In this document: positions 8,744-17,665 of the stretch, piece by piece
Layout: each line of letters opens with the position of its first letter
How positions within the stretch are numbered: position 1 is the first letter of the stretch
From: Halorubrum sp.
GTDB taxonomy: Archaea > Halobacteriota > Halobacteria > Halobacteriales > Haloferacaceae
Reading direction: 5' to 3'
Length of the DNA stretch: 51,276 bases
Assembly: GCA_028275105.1 (NCBI GenBank)
Contig: JAQCNI010000001.1
Location: forward strand, 1 to 51,276
Program-made: the position numbers and the translations under genes
The notes under the pieces: generated by a model
The model's input: only the letters and a program-made list of their open reading frames with translations
Databases searched by the model: none
What the model was told of the DNA's origin: nothing

Positions 8744-10729
8744 GTGACCGACCAGGAGACGATTCGCGTCGCGGACGTCAGCGAGGGGAGCGGCGGCGAC
8801 GCGACGGCGGAGCCGGGCTCGCCCGTCGAACTCCCGGTCGTCGACGTGCTCACCGGCCGGTCCTTCATCACCGGCAAGTCCGGGTCGGGCAAGAGCAATA
8901 CCGCCTCCGTCGTCGCCGAGAACCTTCTCGATTCGGCGTTTGGGCTCCTCATTGTGGACATAGACGGGGAATATTACGGTTTAAAGGAAGAATACGAGAT
9001 CCTCCACGCCGGCGCGGACGAGGAGTGTGACATCGTGGTCTCGCCGGAACACGCGGAGAAGCTGGCGACCCTCGCGCTCGAGGAGAACGTCCCGATCATC
9101 CTCGACGTCTCCGGGTACCTCGAGGAGGACGTCGCCGACGAGCTCCTGTTGGAGGTCGTCAGACACCTGTTCGCCAAGGAGAAACGGCTCAAGAAACCGT
9201 TCCTGCTCGTCGTCGAGGAGTGTCACGAGTACATCCCCGAGGGCGGCGGAATGAACGAGACCGGCAAGATGCTGATCAAGGTGGGCAAACGCGGGCGGAA
9301 ACACGGCCTCGGGATTGTCGGGATCAGCCAGCGCCCGGCCGACGTCAAGAAGGACTTCATCACCCAGTGCGACTGGCTCTGCTGGCACCGGCTCACGTGG
9401 GACAACGACACGAAGGTCGTCGGCCGGATCCTCGGCTCGAAGTACGCGAGCGCGGTCGAGGAACTCGGCGACGGCGAGGCCTTCCTGATGACCGACTGGG
9501 ACGAGTCGGTCCGGCGGATCCAGTTCCATCGCAAGCGCACGTTCGACGCCGGCGCGACCCCCGGCCTCGACGACTTCGAGCGTCCCGAGCTTAAATCGGT
9601 CTCCAGCGACCTCGTCGGCGAGCTCCAGTCGATCTCGAACGAGCAGGCTCGCCGCGAGTCGGAACTCGCCGACCTCCGGCAGGACCTCGAAAAGAAGGAC
9701 CAGCGCATCCGGCAGCTCGAACGGGAACTCGAGGAGGCCCGCGACCTGAGCGACATGGCCGACCAGTTCGCGCAGGCGTTGTTGGGGAAGGCCGAGGCTC
9801 CCTATCGTGGCGGGTCCGGCGGGTCGGTCGCCTCGCGGGCTCGGCGGGAGCAGTCGGAGCTCGCCGACCACGACGCCGGGGACGCCGGAGACGACGTTGA
9901 CCGCGACGGGGCGGCCAAAGGCGACGTGAGCGCCGGCGACGCGGGAGCCACGGGAGACGCCGGCGAGGACGGCGACGGAACCGCCGCCGACACGGCGAGG
10001 GACGACTCGGATCCGGAGGCGGGGACGGAAACGGTGTCCGACGAGGATCCCGCCTCCGAGGTCAATCCCGTGACCCGCGCGGATGTGGCCGAGGGCGCGC
10101 TCCGGTTCGATGACGCGGTCGAACTCGGCACCCGCGAGGCCGTCATCGAGGAGCTTCGGGGCCGGGTCGAGTCGCTGTCGGAGATATCGCGGGGGATGCT
10201 CAGACACTACCGGCGTGAGGGGGGGAGCGACCCGATCGCCGCGCACATCGACGCCAGCGGCGACGGCGACGCGGGGCACGCTTACAGTCGCCATCGACCG
10301 ATCCGGAAGGCCGGCCTCATTCGCCACGCCGGTCGCGGCCACTACGCGTACGCCGTCCCGGACTTGATCCGCGAGGCGTACGCCGACCGGCTGGACGAGA
10401 CCGCCGTCCGGGAGACCGTCCGCGAGGTCGAGACCGCGTTCGTGCCGCGCGCCGAACGGGCGTATCCGTCGGACGCGACGCCCGAGGACGTCGACGGGGA
10501 GGGGACGGACGGTGCGTCGACCACGGATTCGGGGGAACGGGTCGGCACCGGGCGGGCGGACGATGTGGACGGGTCGAAGAACGTCGACGGATCGGACGGC
10601 AGGGGCGGTTCCGACGGAGCGAACGGTTCGAACGAGTCGGAGTTCCCCCCGAAGACGGGCGGCTTGAGCGAACGGGCACGACGGATCGCGGAGCACGCGT
10701 CGGACGGCGACGGGACCGAACGGGAATGA
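8744..10729 (+). CDS. HerA/DUF87-type ATPase with coiled coil and C-terminal domain
   Basis: This 661-residue protein begins with a HerA/FtsK-like ATPase core. Walker A is GKSGSGKS at residues 44-51, VDIDGEYY follows it, Walker B is LLVVEECHEYIPEGG near 150-165, and the sensor segment is GIVGISQRPADVKKDF. About residues 295-345 are a coiled coil rich in Glu, Arg and Leu. A long acidic linker follows, then a conserved-looking alpha-helical module (SEISRGMLRHYRREGG to AYAVPDLIREAYADRL), then an acidic tail. Proteins of this group pump or translocate DNA as hexamers. The NurA partner of true HerA is not adjacent, so this is probably a haloarchaeal paralogue rather than the HerA of the HerA-NurA end-resection complex. 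Confidence 0.8.
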   Translation: MTDQETIRVADVSEGSGGDATAEPGSPVELPVVDVLTGRSFITGKSGSGKSNTASVVAENLLDSAFGLLIVDIDGEYYGLKEEYEILHAGADEECDIVVSPEHAEKLATLALEENVPIILDVSGYLEEDVADELLLEVVRHLFAKEKRLKKPFLLVVEECHEYIPEGGGMNETGKMLIKVGKRGRKHGLGIVGISQRPADVKKDFITQCDWLCWHRLTWDNDTKVVGRILGSKYASAVEELGDGEAFLMTDWDESVRRIQFHRKRTFDAGATPGLDDFERPELKSVSSDLVGELQSISNEQARRESELADLRQDLEKKDQRIRQLERELEEARDLSDMADQFAQALLGKAEAPYRGGSGGSVASRARREQSELADHDAGDAGDDVDRDGAAKGDVSAGDAGATGDAGEDGDGTAADTARDDSDPEAGTETVSDEDPASEVNPVTRADVAEGALRFDDAVELGTREAVIEELRGRVESLSEISRGMLRHYRREGGSDPIAAHIDASGDGDAGHAYSRHRPIRKAGLIRHAGRGHYAYAVPDLIREAYADRLDETAVRETVREVETAFVPRAERAYPSDATPEDVDGEGTDGASTTDSGERVGTGRADDVDGSKNVDGSDGRGGSDGANGSNESEFPPKTGGLSERARRIAEHASDGDGTERE

Positions 10730-10782
10730 GCGTCGCCGGCGACAGGTCGGCGCCCGGGGTTCGTCGGCCGCGTGGTCTCATG

Positions 10783-10886
10783 GTGATTACTGCGAGCCGG
10801 TACCGCCGTGACGATCCGTGTCGGTGCTGAGAGCTGCTGAACCGGCGTCTTTCGACGCCGTCGATGAAACCATTCGCAGTGATCAC
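10783..10886. mobile_element. 104-bp inverted-repeat (MITE-like) element, copy 1
   Basis: The element begins GTGATTACTGCGA and ends TCGCAGTGATCAC, an imperfect 13-base terminal inverted repeat. A second copy of exactly the same length, in the opposite orientation, lies at 34158-34261. A hand alignment gives about 90 of 104 matches. It has no coding capacity. Its right end supplies the stop codon of the small membrane protein on the minus strand. Both copies are preceded on the plus strand by GGTCTCAT. No transposase gene with these ends is in the window. Confidence 0.8.
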
Positions 10887-11062
10887 ACTCGGCCGCGATA
10901 CCAGTGGTCGACGAGGAGGGCGACGAGGATCACGCCGGGGGCGACGCCGGCCGTGTACACACCGAGCACGAACAACACGACGAACAGCGCGACCGACGAC
11001 CCGACCTGTCCGGCGAGGTCACGGTCGCGGAACCAGTCGAGGTAGCGCCCGAGCAGCGACAT
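10883..11062 (-). CDS. Small membrane protein, 59 residues
   Basis: A short protein with an amphipathic basic start (MSLLGRYLDWFRDRDLAGQ) and two hydrophobic stretches, VGSSVALFVVLFVLGVYTAG and APGVILVALLVDHW, ends in YRGRV. This is the pattern of a two-helix inner-membrane mini-protein. The stop codon lies inside the 104-bp inverted-repeat element, so the native C-terminus may once have been slightly longer. I do not recognise a family, and no function can be given. Confidence 0.6.
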   Translation of the reverse strand: MSLLGRYLDWFRDRDLAGQVGSSVALFVVLFVLGVYTAGVAPGVILVALLVDHWYRGRV

Positions 11063-11202
11063 ACTGGCGCGTTGGTCGTGTATCGTGTTAACTCGCTCGG
11101 CGTCGACCGTCCGTCGCCGGCGGACGCGGGTACTGACCGCGTGCATTGTCACGGGCCGCGGATCGACGGTAGGGTTTTTTTCCCGGCTCCCAAGGATCGG
11201 GT

Positions 11203-11940
11203 ATGACCGATACGATACTCGTCCCCTTCGAGCTGCCGGATCCGGAACCGGTCTCGTCGGTGCTCGCGGACGACCTCGCATCGCTGGATATCGTGGCGAT
11301 GGGACATTTCGCCGTGCCCGAACAGACGCCCTCGGAAATGGCCCGCGACCAGTTCGAGGCGGAGGCACAACGCGCCCTCGACGAGGTAACGGAGCCGTTC
11401 CGGGACCGGAGTTCGTCCGTCCGAACGCGGCTGGTGTTCGGGAAGGCACGGGCCGCCGCGATCAACCGGGTCATGCTCGAGGAGGACTGTGCCGCGGAGC
11501 TCAATCCGGCCCCGACTGAGGGGGTCGCACGGATCCTCGTCCCGATACCGGCGAGTGCCGAGTTCACCCGATTGCCGGCGTTCGTCAACGTCCTCTGTGA
11601 GGAGTCGACCCGGGAGATAACCCTGTTTCACGTCGCCGAAGGCGACGAGGCCGTCGAGCAGGCCGAACGGATCATGTCCGAAACCCGGGAGGAGATGATC
11701 GGGGCGGGATTTGACGAGGAGCGGGTCGACACGCGGGTCGTCGAGGGAGCCGACCACGACGAGGAGATCCTTCGGCTGGCCGGCGAGTACGACGCCGTCG
11801 TGATGTACGAGGCGCAGTCGCGGATGAGCGACCGGGTGTTCGGGAGCCTTCCCGACCGGATCGCCGACGAGACGGGTGATCCGGTCATCGTCGTTCGACG
11901 GGACCACGATCCGGAGGGGAACGACGGCGACGACGCGTAA
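11203..11940 (+). CDS. UspA-like protein of the amino-acid transport cluster
   Basis: This 245-residue protein holds two universal-stress-protein-like halves: an N-terminal half (TDTILVPFELPDPEPVSSVL) and a C-terminal half (ARILVPIPASAEFTRLPAFV to DPVIVVRRDHD). The ATP-binding G-x2-G-x9-G-S pattern is not kept; the equivalent region reads MYEAQSRMSDRVFGSLPDR. It is therefore probably a non-ATP-binding Usp. In haloarchaea such proteins are commonly encoded beside, or fused to, APC-type permeases, and one lies two genes downstream here. A role as a cytosolic regulator of that transporter is inference from context. Confidence 0.72.
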   Translation: MTDTILVPFELPDPEPVSSVLADDLASLDIVAMGHFAVPEQTPSEMARDQFEAEAQRALDEVTEPFRDRSSSVRTRLVFGKARAAAINRVMLEEDCAAELNPAPTEGVARILVPIPASAEFTRLPAFVNVLCEESTREITLFHVAEGDEAVEQAERIMSETREEMIGAGFDEERVDTRVVEGADHDEEILRLAGEYDAVVMYEAQSRMSDRVFGSLPDRIADETGDPVIVVRRDHDPEGNDGDDA

Positions 11941-11953
11941 CCGATCCGGGGTC

Positions 11954-12727
11954 CTACGTCCGGATCCCGATGTTGTCGGTCTCGTCCGGGTGGAGGAACG
12001 CGCTCAACGCCTCCTCCTCGGGGACGTCCCGCGGGATCAGGGTCACGATGTCGTCCGCACGGATGACCGTCTCGTCGTCGGGGCGGACGATCGTGCCGTC
12101 CCGCTCGATGGACGTCAGGACGACCTGTTCCGGCAGCGTTCCGTCCGCCCGAAGTTCGTTCAGCGACGCGTCCACGACCGGCGCGCCGTCCGAAACGGCG
12201 ACCTCGAAGATGTCCGTCCCGTCGCCGAGGGTGACGAGCCGCGTCGTCCCGGACGACCGGTCCGTTCCGTCGGCGCCGAACGACGCGTACGGGCTTCGGA
12301 TCTCCGTCTGGACGAGTTCCTCGTCCTCGATCCGGATGTCCAGTTCGGACAGCGAGCGGGCGATCTCCCGGAGGTCCTCGGTGTCGTTGCCGACGGCGAC
12401 CACCTGGAGGTCCCGCCGGCCGGCCATGAGCACACGGACGTTGATCACGCCCGAGATCGACCGCGCTGCCAGCGCGAGTCGCTCGCGTTCCGCGGCGGGA
12501 ACCGTACACATGTACAACGAGGTAAGCCGGCCGCCCGCCCGCTCGAAGTCGATGGTGGCGGTGTACCCCTGGATGATGCCGGCCTCCTCGATCCGATCGA
12601 TCCGGTTCCGGACCGTTCCCGCGGAGACGTTCAACCCCTCTGCGATCATCGGCGCGGAGGTGTTCCGGGCGTCCTCCATCAACGCATGGATGATGCGCCG
12701 ATCGATCTCGTCTAGCCGGTATGTCAT
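11954..12727 (-). CDS. Lrp/AsnC-family regulator with C-terminal TrkA-C-like domain
   Basis: The first 60 residues are an Lrp-type helix-turn-helix (MTYRLDEIDRRIIHALMEDA, then SAGTVRNRIDRIEEAGII). Residues about 60-140 form an AsnC-like ligand-binding fold (SLYMCTVPAAERERLAL... MAGRRDLQVVAVGN). The last 80 or so residues (FEVAVSDGAPVVDASLNELR to VIRADDIVTLIPRDVP) resemble the RCK_C/TrkA-C domain found on ion channels and transporters. I chose the ATG at 12727 because the HTH begins there. The gene runs in the same direction as, and follows, the permease gene. It probably senses an amino acid or nucleotide and controls the transport cluster; that role is inferred. Confidence 0.82.
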   Translation of the reverse strand: MTYRLDEIDRRIIHALMEDARNTSAPMIAEGLNVSAGTVRNRIDRIEEAGIIQGYTATIDFERAGGRLTSLYMCTVPAAERERLALAARSISGVINVRVLMAGRRDLQVVAVGNDTEDLREIARSLSELDIRIEDEELVQTEIRSPYASFGADGTDRSSGTTRLVTLGDGTDIFEVAVSDGAPVVDASLNELRADGTLPEQVVLTSIERDGTIVRPDDETVIRADDIVTLIPRDVPEEEALSAFLHPDETDNIGIRT

Positions 12728-12889
12728 GAGTGCTTCTTCGTGGTGGCGGATCTTATCGATTGTGTCTGCGAATCGTTCGATGGCCGGCCGTTGAGAGAGC
12801 CACCACACCGGTCGAACACAGGCCCGCGAACGCGATGTGAGTTCACCAGCGGGCCCAGGTTCGTACTGCTCGGCTCGATCGAGCGCATT

Positions 12890-14272
12890 TCATTCCGGCT
12901 CCGTCGCGGCGAGTCCGTCGTCGTCCTCGCCGCGGCGGGCGTGGATGATCGAGCCGAGCGCCCCGGTCCGATCGGTCCGCGACCGCCCGTACAGGAGGTA
13001 CACCAGCGCGCTCACAACGATGATCCCGAGCGCGCCGAGGATCGGCACCGTGCCCATCTGCGTGAGCAGCGCGATACCCGCGAGGAAGCCGAAGATCTGA
13101 ACGTACGGGTAACCCGGCGAGGTGAACTCGGGGTCGTACGAGGGCACGTCGGCCTCGCGGAAGGCGATCAGCGCCAGGTTGATGATCGAGAAGACGAGGA
13201 TCTGGAACGCGCTCGCCAGCTTCGCCAGTTCGATCACCGGAACGAACGCGATGAGGAGGAGCAACACGATCCCGGTGAGCAGCACGGAGTTCCGGGGCGT
13301 TTTGAACCGACCGTCGATCGTCTGAAGCCGTGGCGGTAAGAGGTCGTCGCGGCTCATCGCGAGTGGGAACCGCGAGGAGGACATCACGCCCGCGTTGGCC
13401 ATGCTCGTGAGGGCGATGACGGCAACCGCGGAGATGAACAATACGCCGACTCCGCCGAGCAGAGCGCCAGCACCGTCGGCCATCGGCGTGAGCGACGCCG
13501 TTCCGCCGGGGCCGCCCGTTTTTAATATGTCCGGATCACTCAGCCCGATGATCGCACCGACCACGGCGATGTACAGGATCGTCATGATCGTCATCGATCC
13601 CAGCATGGCCCGCGGGAGATTCTTGCCGGGGTTCTTCACCTCCTCTGCGACGCTCGCGATCTTCGTGACGCCGGCGTACGAGACGAAGACGAACGCGGCG
13701 GCGGTGATCACTCCCCCGCTCCCGTGGGTCGTGAACGGCGAGTATCGGGCGGTGTCGATGACGAACCCGGCGTTCACTACGTACGCGAACAACCCGGCGA
13801 TGACAACCGTGACGATGATGGCCTGTACTTGGCCGCTTATTTTCGTTCCGGAGATGTTCAGTACGACGACGACTACGCCGAGCGCGAGCCCAACGTACAC
13901 CACCGCAGCCTGTGAGATCGGCACAAACAACAGCAGATACGCGCCGAGCCCAACCAGCGCGAACGAACTTTTGAACACCAGCGAGAACCACGCGCCGATG
14001 CCGGCGATCGTGCCGAACAACGGGCCCAGCGCGCGGTCGATGTACAGGTACGTCCCGCCGGACTCCGGCATCGCCGTCGCCATCTCGGCTTTCGACAACG
14101 CCGCCGGGAGTACGACGATCGCCGCCAGGACGTACGCGAGTATCACTGCCGGTCCGGCCTTCTTGTAACCAAGCGCCGGAAGCACGAAGATGCCGCTGCC
14201 GATCATCGCGCCCATGCTGATCATCATTGTCGGGTACAACCCTAAACTCCGATCCAAGTCGTGTCCAACCAT
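12890..14272 (-). CDS. APC-family amino-acid permease
   Basis: The 460-residue protein has about twelve hydrophobic segments. The APC signature is at the start: MMISMGAMIGSGIFVLPA is the consensus helix 1 with its broken GSGIF loop that binds the substrate amino and carboxyl groups. Other typical segments are PESGGTYLYIDRALGP and FVSYAGVTKIASVAEEVKNP. The substrate is most likely an amino acid. The start at 14272 places helix 1 near the N-terminus, as expected. Upstream on this strand an AATAAAC box near 14302-14308 could drive it. The neighbouring Lrp and UspA genes are regulators commonly linked to such permeases. Confidence 0.9.
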   Translation of the reverse strand: MVGHDLDRSLGLYPTMMISMGAMIGSGIFVLPALGYKKAGPAVILAYVLAAIVVLPAALSKAEMATAMPESGGTYLYIDRALGPLFGTIAGIGAWFSLVFKSSFALVGLGAYLLLFVPISQAAVVYVGLALGVVVVVLNISGTKISGQVQAIIVTVVIAGLFAYVVNAGFVIDTARYSPFTTHGSGGVITAAAFVFVSYAGVTKIASVAEEVKNPGKNLPRAMLGSMTIMTILYIAVVGAIIGLSDPDILKTGGPGGTASLTPMADGAGALLGGVGVLFISAVAVIALTSMANAGVMSSSRFPLAMSRDDLLPPRLQTIDGRFKTPRNSVLLTGIVLLLLIAFVPVIELAKLASAFQILVFSIINLALIAFREADVPSYDPEFTSPGYPYVQIFGFLAGIALLTQMGTVPILGALGIIVVSALVYLLYGRSRTDRTGALGSIIHARRGEDDDGLAATEPE

Positions 14273-14629
14273 CTACACACACAGTCCGGGATGACGATGT
14301 TTATTTTTTCGTATCCAGAAATTTACTCGGGCTCATACTACTGAATCAGTAGACCGGCTGGATCGTTGGCGCACACACGCGGCGAGACTGCCCGAAGACA
14401 CGGCGTCGACCGGCGTTCACCCCGGTTTCGTTACGGTTCCCTGTCGTCGGTCCGCCGTGACGACGGTGAGCGATCGCACGCGCACCCGTCCGGTCGACCC
14501 GAGCCCCGTCGACCCCAATCCGGCGATACAGCTCCTCTCATACGCAAAAAGAGCGTGTCGAAATCACGGCCCACGCGGCGGGCCGTCGTCGGACGGCGGC
14601 GCGTTCGGAGCGGTAGGACGGATCCGCAC
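14273..14629. other. Intergenic region between permease and NfeD-like gene
   Basis: The first 60 bases are A/T-rich and hold the promoter of the permease (minus strand). The rest has ordinary G+C but no convincing reading frame; the frames seen here are short and rich in Arg and Ser. I see no RNA gene or repeat. Confidence 0.5.
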
Positions 14630-15241
14630 TCACTCCCGTTCGGTCTCGGTCGCAGTTTCGGTATCCTCGGCCCCTTCGGTACTCGCCGCCGCCTCCGTTC
14701 GCGCCCGGTCGGCCGCGAGTTCGCGGTCGATGTCGTCCTCCACGTATCCCATCGACTCGACCGTGACGACGTTGCCGCCGCCGGGATCGACGATCATCAC
14801 CTCCTCGCCCTCCTCGATCGTGCCGTCGATCGAGCGGGCCGAGTAGTACGGGTTGAACCCGCCCGAATCGAGTTTTATTTCGCCCTCGCGTGTCGTGACG
14901 CTCTCGGTGACGGTCCCGAGTTGGCCCTTGAGGCTGTCGCTGTCGCTGGTCTGTTGTTGCCCCTTGCCGCCGTACAGGTCGAACTCGTTGTAGCCGTAGA
15001 AGGCCGCCGCACCGAACGCAAGCGTGAGGACCGCCATCAACAGCGTGAGGACGGTTCCGGCGACGCCCAGCGTCGACAGGACGAGTCCGCCGATCCCGGC
15101 CCCGATCAGCGCGATGCCGACGACGATGAAGTTCGCCCCGGGCGCCATCGCCTCCGCCATCGACAACAGCAGCCCGCCGGTCAACAACAGGAGAGGGAGG
15201 GTTTCAGGGCCGAACAGGTCCGCCTGCGCGAGCACGTCCAT
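14630..15241 (-). CDS. NfeD-like membrane protein with OB-fold domain
   Basis: This 203-residue protein has two or three N-terminal membrane segments (LPLLLLTGGLLLSMAEAMAP, FIVVGIALIGAGIGGLVL and VLTLLMAVLTLAFGAAAF) followed by a soluble OB-fold-like domain (LKGQLGTVTESVTTREGEI to GEEVMIVDPGGGNVVTVE). This is the short NfeD arrangement, usually linked to stomatin-type membrane scaffolding. No stomatin gene is adjacent. The C-terminus is an acidic Glu/Thr/Ala tail. I prefer the ATG at 15241, but a GTG two codons earlier is equally possible. Confidence 0.75.
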   Translation of the reverse strand: MDVLAQADLFGPETLPLLLLTGGLLLSMAEAMAPGANFIVVGIALIGAGIGGLVLSTLGVAGTVLTLLMAVLTLAFGAAAFYGYNEFDLYGGKGQQQTSDSDSLKGQLGTVTESVTTREGEIKLDSGGFNPYYSARSIDGTIEEGEEVMIVDPGGGNVVTVESMGYVEDDIDRELAADRARTEAAASTEGAEDTETATETERE

Positions 15242-15299
15242 GTCCACCCGTACGGCTGCGACGTGGATAAGTCATTGTGACGGCCGGAGGCTCGGCCGC

Positions 15300-15533
15300 T
15301 CAGAATCCGAACAGGAGCATCCCGACGGTGATCGCAATGCCGAGGACGACGAACGCGGCATGCTCGAGGTCGATCGATCCGGGCTCGATCGGCTCCGCTT
15401 CGGGCGTCGACGTATCCTCGGTGATGCCGTCGGGACCGACGTCGTCGAGGCCGAAACGCCACTCGGGTTCCGACCCGTCGTCACCGTCGTCGCGGACTTC
15501 GTTCGCGCGACTTCGAGTGTCGTCGTCGCTCAT
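15300..15533 (-). CDS. Small acidic protein with one C-terminal membrane helix
   Basis: The protein has 77 residues. An acidic hydrophilic N-terminal part (MSDDDTRSRANEVRDDGDDG) includes a conserved-looking WRFGLDDVG segment, and one C-terminal hydrophobic stretch, HAAFVVLGIAITVGMLLFGF, looks like a tail anchor. A TATA-like CATATAC about 30 bases before the ATG supports a leaderless transcript. Small proteins of this layout are common in haloarchaea. I recognise no function. Confidence 0.6.
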   Translation of the reverse strand: MSDDDTRSRANEVRDDGDDGSEPEWRFGLDDVGPDGITEDTSTPEAEPIEPGSIDLEHAAFVVLGIAITVGMLLFGF

Positions 15534-15664
15534 GTATCCACGGAGGGTCGGCACCGGTATATGACTGGCGGGGGGCGGTGCGGCGGCGGTGGCGGAGGTG
15601 GGAGGGGAGGAGGCAGCGGACAGTCGGTCCAAAGCGGATCCGTGACACGAGGCCGAGGGCGATC

Positions 15665-17422
15665 TCACCGCCGGCCGGCGTCCGTGATGTCGCCGTCGTA
15701 CACGATCCCGCGTTCGCCGTCGAGGGTGACCACGGTCCCGTCAACGACCGAGTCGGGGAGCCGTGCTCCCGAGATCATCGGAATGCCGAGTTCCCGGGCG
15801 ACGACGGCGGGATATCCGGTCATTCCGGGGCGGGCGTCCACGATCCCGGCGAGCCGGTCGAGCGGGCCATCAAACTCTTCATCGAACGCCGTTCCCAGCG
15901 CGATGACGGACCCGTCCGGGATCCCCGCGAGGTCGCCGTCGTCCGCCCGGTGGATCGGTGCGGCCGCGCGGCCGGCGACGACCGCCTTCCCGGTGACGAG
16001 CGTCTCGGCGGCGAGGTGAACCTTCAGGGTGTTCGTCGTATCCGTCTCCTCCAGTTCGGTCATCATCCCCGAGAGCACGACGAGGGTGTCGCCGGACTCG
16101 GCCGCACCCGTATCCAGCGCGGCGTCGACCGCGTTGTCGAGGACGTCCTCGACGTGGGTGGCGTAGTCGGCGTACACCGGCTGGACGCCCCACGAGAGCG
16201 CGAGTTGGCGACGGACCCGGTGACTCGGTGTCGTCGCGACGACGGGGACCCCGGGGCGGAACATCGCCGTCTTTCGAGCGGTATACCCGGACTCGGAGGC
16301 GGCGACGATTGCCGATGCGCCGATGTCCCGTGAGAGGTACCGGGCCGAGCGCGCCAGCGGCTCGGTTCGCGATCCGGCGTCGGCGTTGGGCACGCGCTGT
16401 TCGCGGGTCTCGTCGTACTCCTCGCTGGCTTCGACCTGCCGGACGATCCGGCCCATCGTCTCGACGACCCGGATCGGGTGGTCGCCGATGGCGGTCTCCC
16501 CGGAGAGCATCACCGCGTCGGTCCCGTCGAGGACCGCGTTGGCGACGTCGGAGGCCTCCGCGCGGGTGGGTCGCCGCGAGCGAACCATCGAATCGAGCAT
16601 CTCCGTCGCCGTGATCACCGGAACGCCGGCGTTGACGCAGATCCGGATGATTCGCTTTTGGATCATCGGGACGTCCTCGAGCGGACACTCGACGCCGAGA
16701 TCACCGCGGGCCACCATCACGCCATCGGCGGCCTCGACGATCCCCGACAGGTTCTCGATCGCCCCGGCGCGCTCGATCTTCGCGATCACCGGGATATCGT
16801 CGCCACCCTCCGCCTCCAGTCGGTCGGCGATCCGGTAGACGTCGGCGGCGTCACGGACGAACGAGGCGGCGACGAAGTCGGCGTCGGCCCGCGCCGCGAG
16901 CCGGAGTTCCGCCTCGTCCGCCGGCGTGACGAGGTCGACGTCGATGGCGACCCCCGGCAGGTTGACCCCCTTGCGCGAGTCGAGTTGCCCGCCGGAGATC
17001 ACCCTCGCGACGACAGCCCCGTCGTCGGGTACGCGGTCAACGCGACATTCGATCCGGCCGTCGTCGAGCAGGACCGTGTCGCCGGACTCCGCGGCCGCGA
17101 TCGAGTGCGTGAGCCCGATCCGGTCCGGGGTCGCGTCGTCGCCGGCGACGAACGTCACCTCGGAGTCGGTCGGGACCGTGATCGGCTCGTCGAGTTCGGC
17201 GGTCCTGACCTCCGGTCCCTTCAGGTCGACCATCACCGCGAGCGGGTCCTCGACGGCGTCGTCGACGTCCCGGATGCGTTGGATGACGTCCTCGCGGTGG
17301 GGGGTCGTCCCGTGGCTGGCGTTGAGTCGGGCGACCGACATCCCCGCGTCCGCAAGGCCGCGGATCGTGCCCCGGTCGTCCGACGCGGGACCGAGGGTAC
17401 AGACGATCTTTGCGTTTCGCAT
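15665..17422 (-). CDS. pyk: Pyruvate kinase with C-terminal phosphohistidine-like domain
   Basis: This is the last enzyme of glycolysis, converting phosphoenolpyruvate and ADP to pyruvate and ATP. Diagnostic motifs run in order: KIVCTLGPAS at the start, ARLNASHG, VMVDLKGPEVRT, the catalytic-lysine segment VIAKIERAGAIENL, MVARGDLGVE, ITATEMLDSM and DAVMLSGETAIGD. At 585 residues it is longer than the classic enzyme because about 100 extra C-terminal residues (GTAFDEEFDGPLDRLAGIV to ERGIVYDGDITDAG) resemble the PEP-utilising mobile (phosphohistidine-type) domain, as in Bacillus pyruvate kinases. The ATG at 17422 is chosen because the family N-terminus MRNAKIVCTLGP begins there. Confidence 0.95.
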   Translation of the reverse strand: MRNAKIVCTLGPASDDRGTIRGLADAGMSVARLNASHGTTPHREDVIQRIRDVDDAVEDPLAVMVDLKGPEVRTAELDEPITVPTDSEVTFVAGDDATPDRIGLTHSIAAAESGDTVLLDDGRIECRVDRVPDDGAVVARVISGGQLDSRKGVNLPGVAIDVDLVTPADEAELRLAARADADFVAASFVRDAADVYRIADRLEAEGGDDIPVIAKIERAGAIENLSGIVEAADGVMVARGDLGVECPLEDVPMIQKRIIRICVNAGVPVITATEMLDSMVRSRRPTRAEASDVANAVLDGTDAVMLSGETAIGDHPIRVVETMGRIVRQVEASEEYDETREQRVPNADAGSRTEPLARSARYLSRDIGASAIVAASESGYTARKTAMFRPGVPVVATTPSHRVRRQLALSWGVQPVYADYATHVEDVLDNAVDAALDTGAAESGDTLVVLSGMMTELEETDTTNTLKVHLAAETLVTGKAVVAGRAAAPIHRADDGDLAGIPDGSVIALGTAFDEEFDGPLDRLAGIVDARPGMTGYPAVVARELGIPMISGARLPDSVVDGTVVTLDGERGIVYDGDITDAGRR

Positions 17423-17665
17423 ACCGCCCGATTCGGGCGACCCCCCGAAAAAGCCACCCGATTGAGTTGGGACCGAGTGAACGTTTTCGACCACCGACGG
17501 GGACCGGTTCGTCGGCGACGAGGATCACCGGGTCGTCAGGGAGTGATCGGCCGAGCGGGGGTCTCGGATCCAAGCGCGGATCCCGGACTCCGGGGCGATG
17601 CCGTTTAGCCGACGGACGCCACAGCGGGCGATATGACGGGACGCCGAGCCGCGAGGTTTTACCGA

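Noticed and set aside
8981..10696. 571-residue minus-strand reading frame
   Set aside because: Antisense to the HerA/DUF87 gene, which has Walker motifs on the plus strand.
10783..10886. The 104-bp sequence as a transcription terminator
   Set aside because: Its two copies share the interior sequence as well as the ends, and one interrupts a coding sequence, which fits a mobile element better than a terminator.
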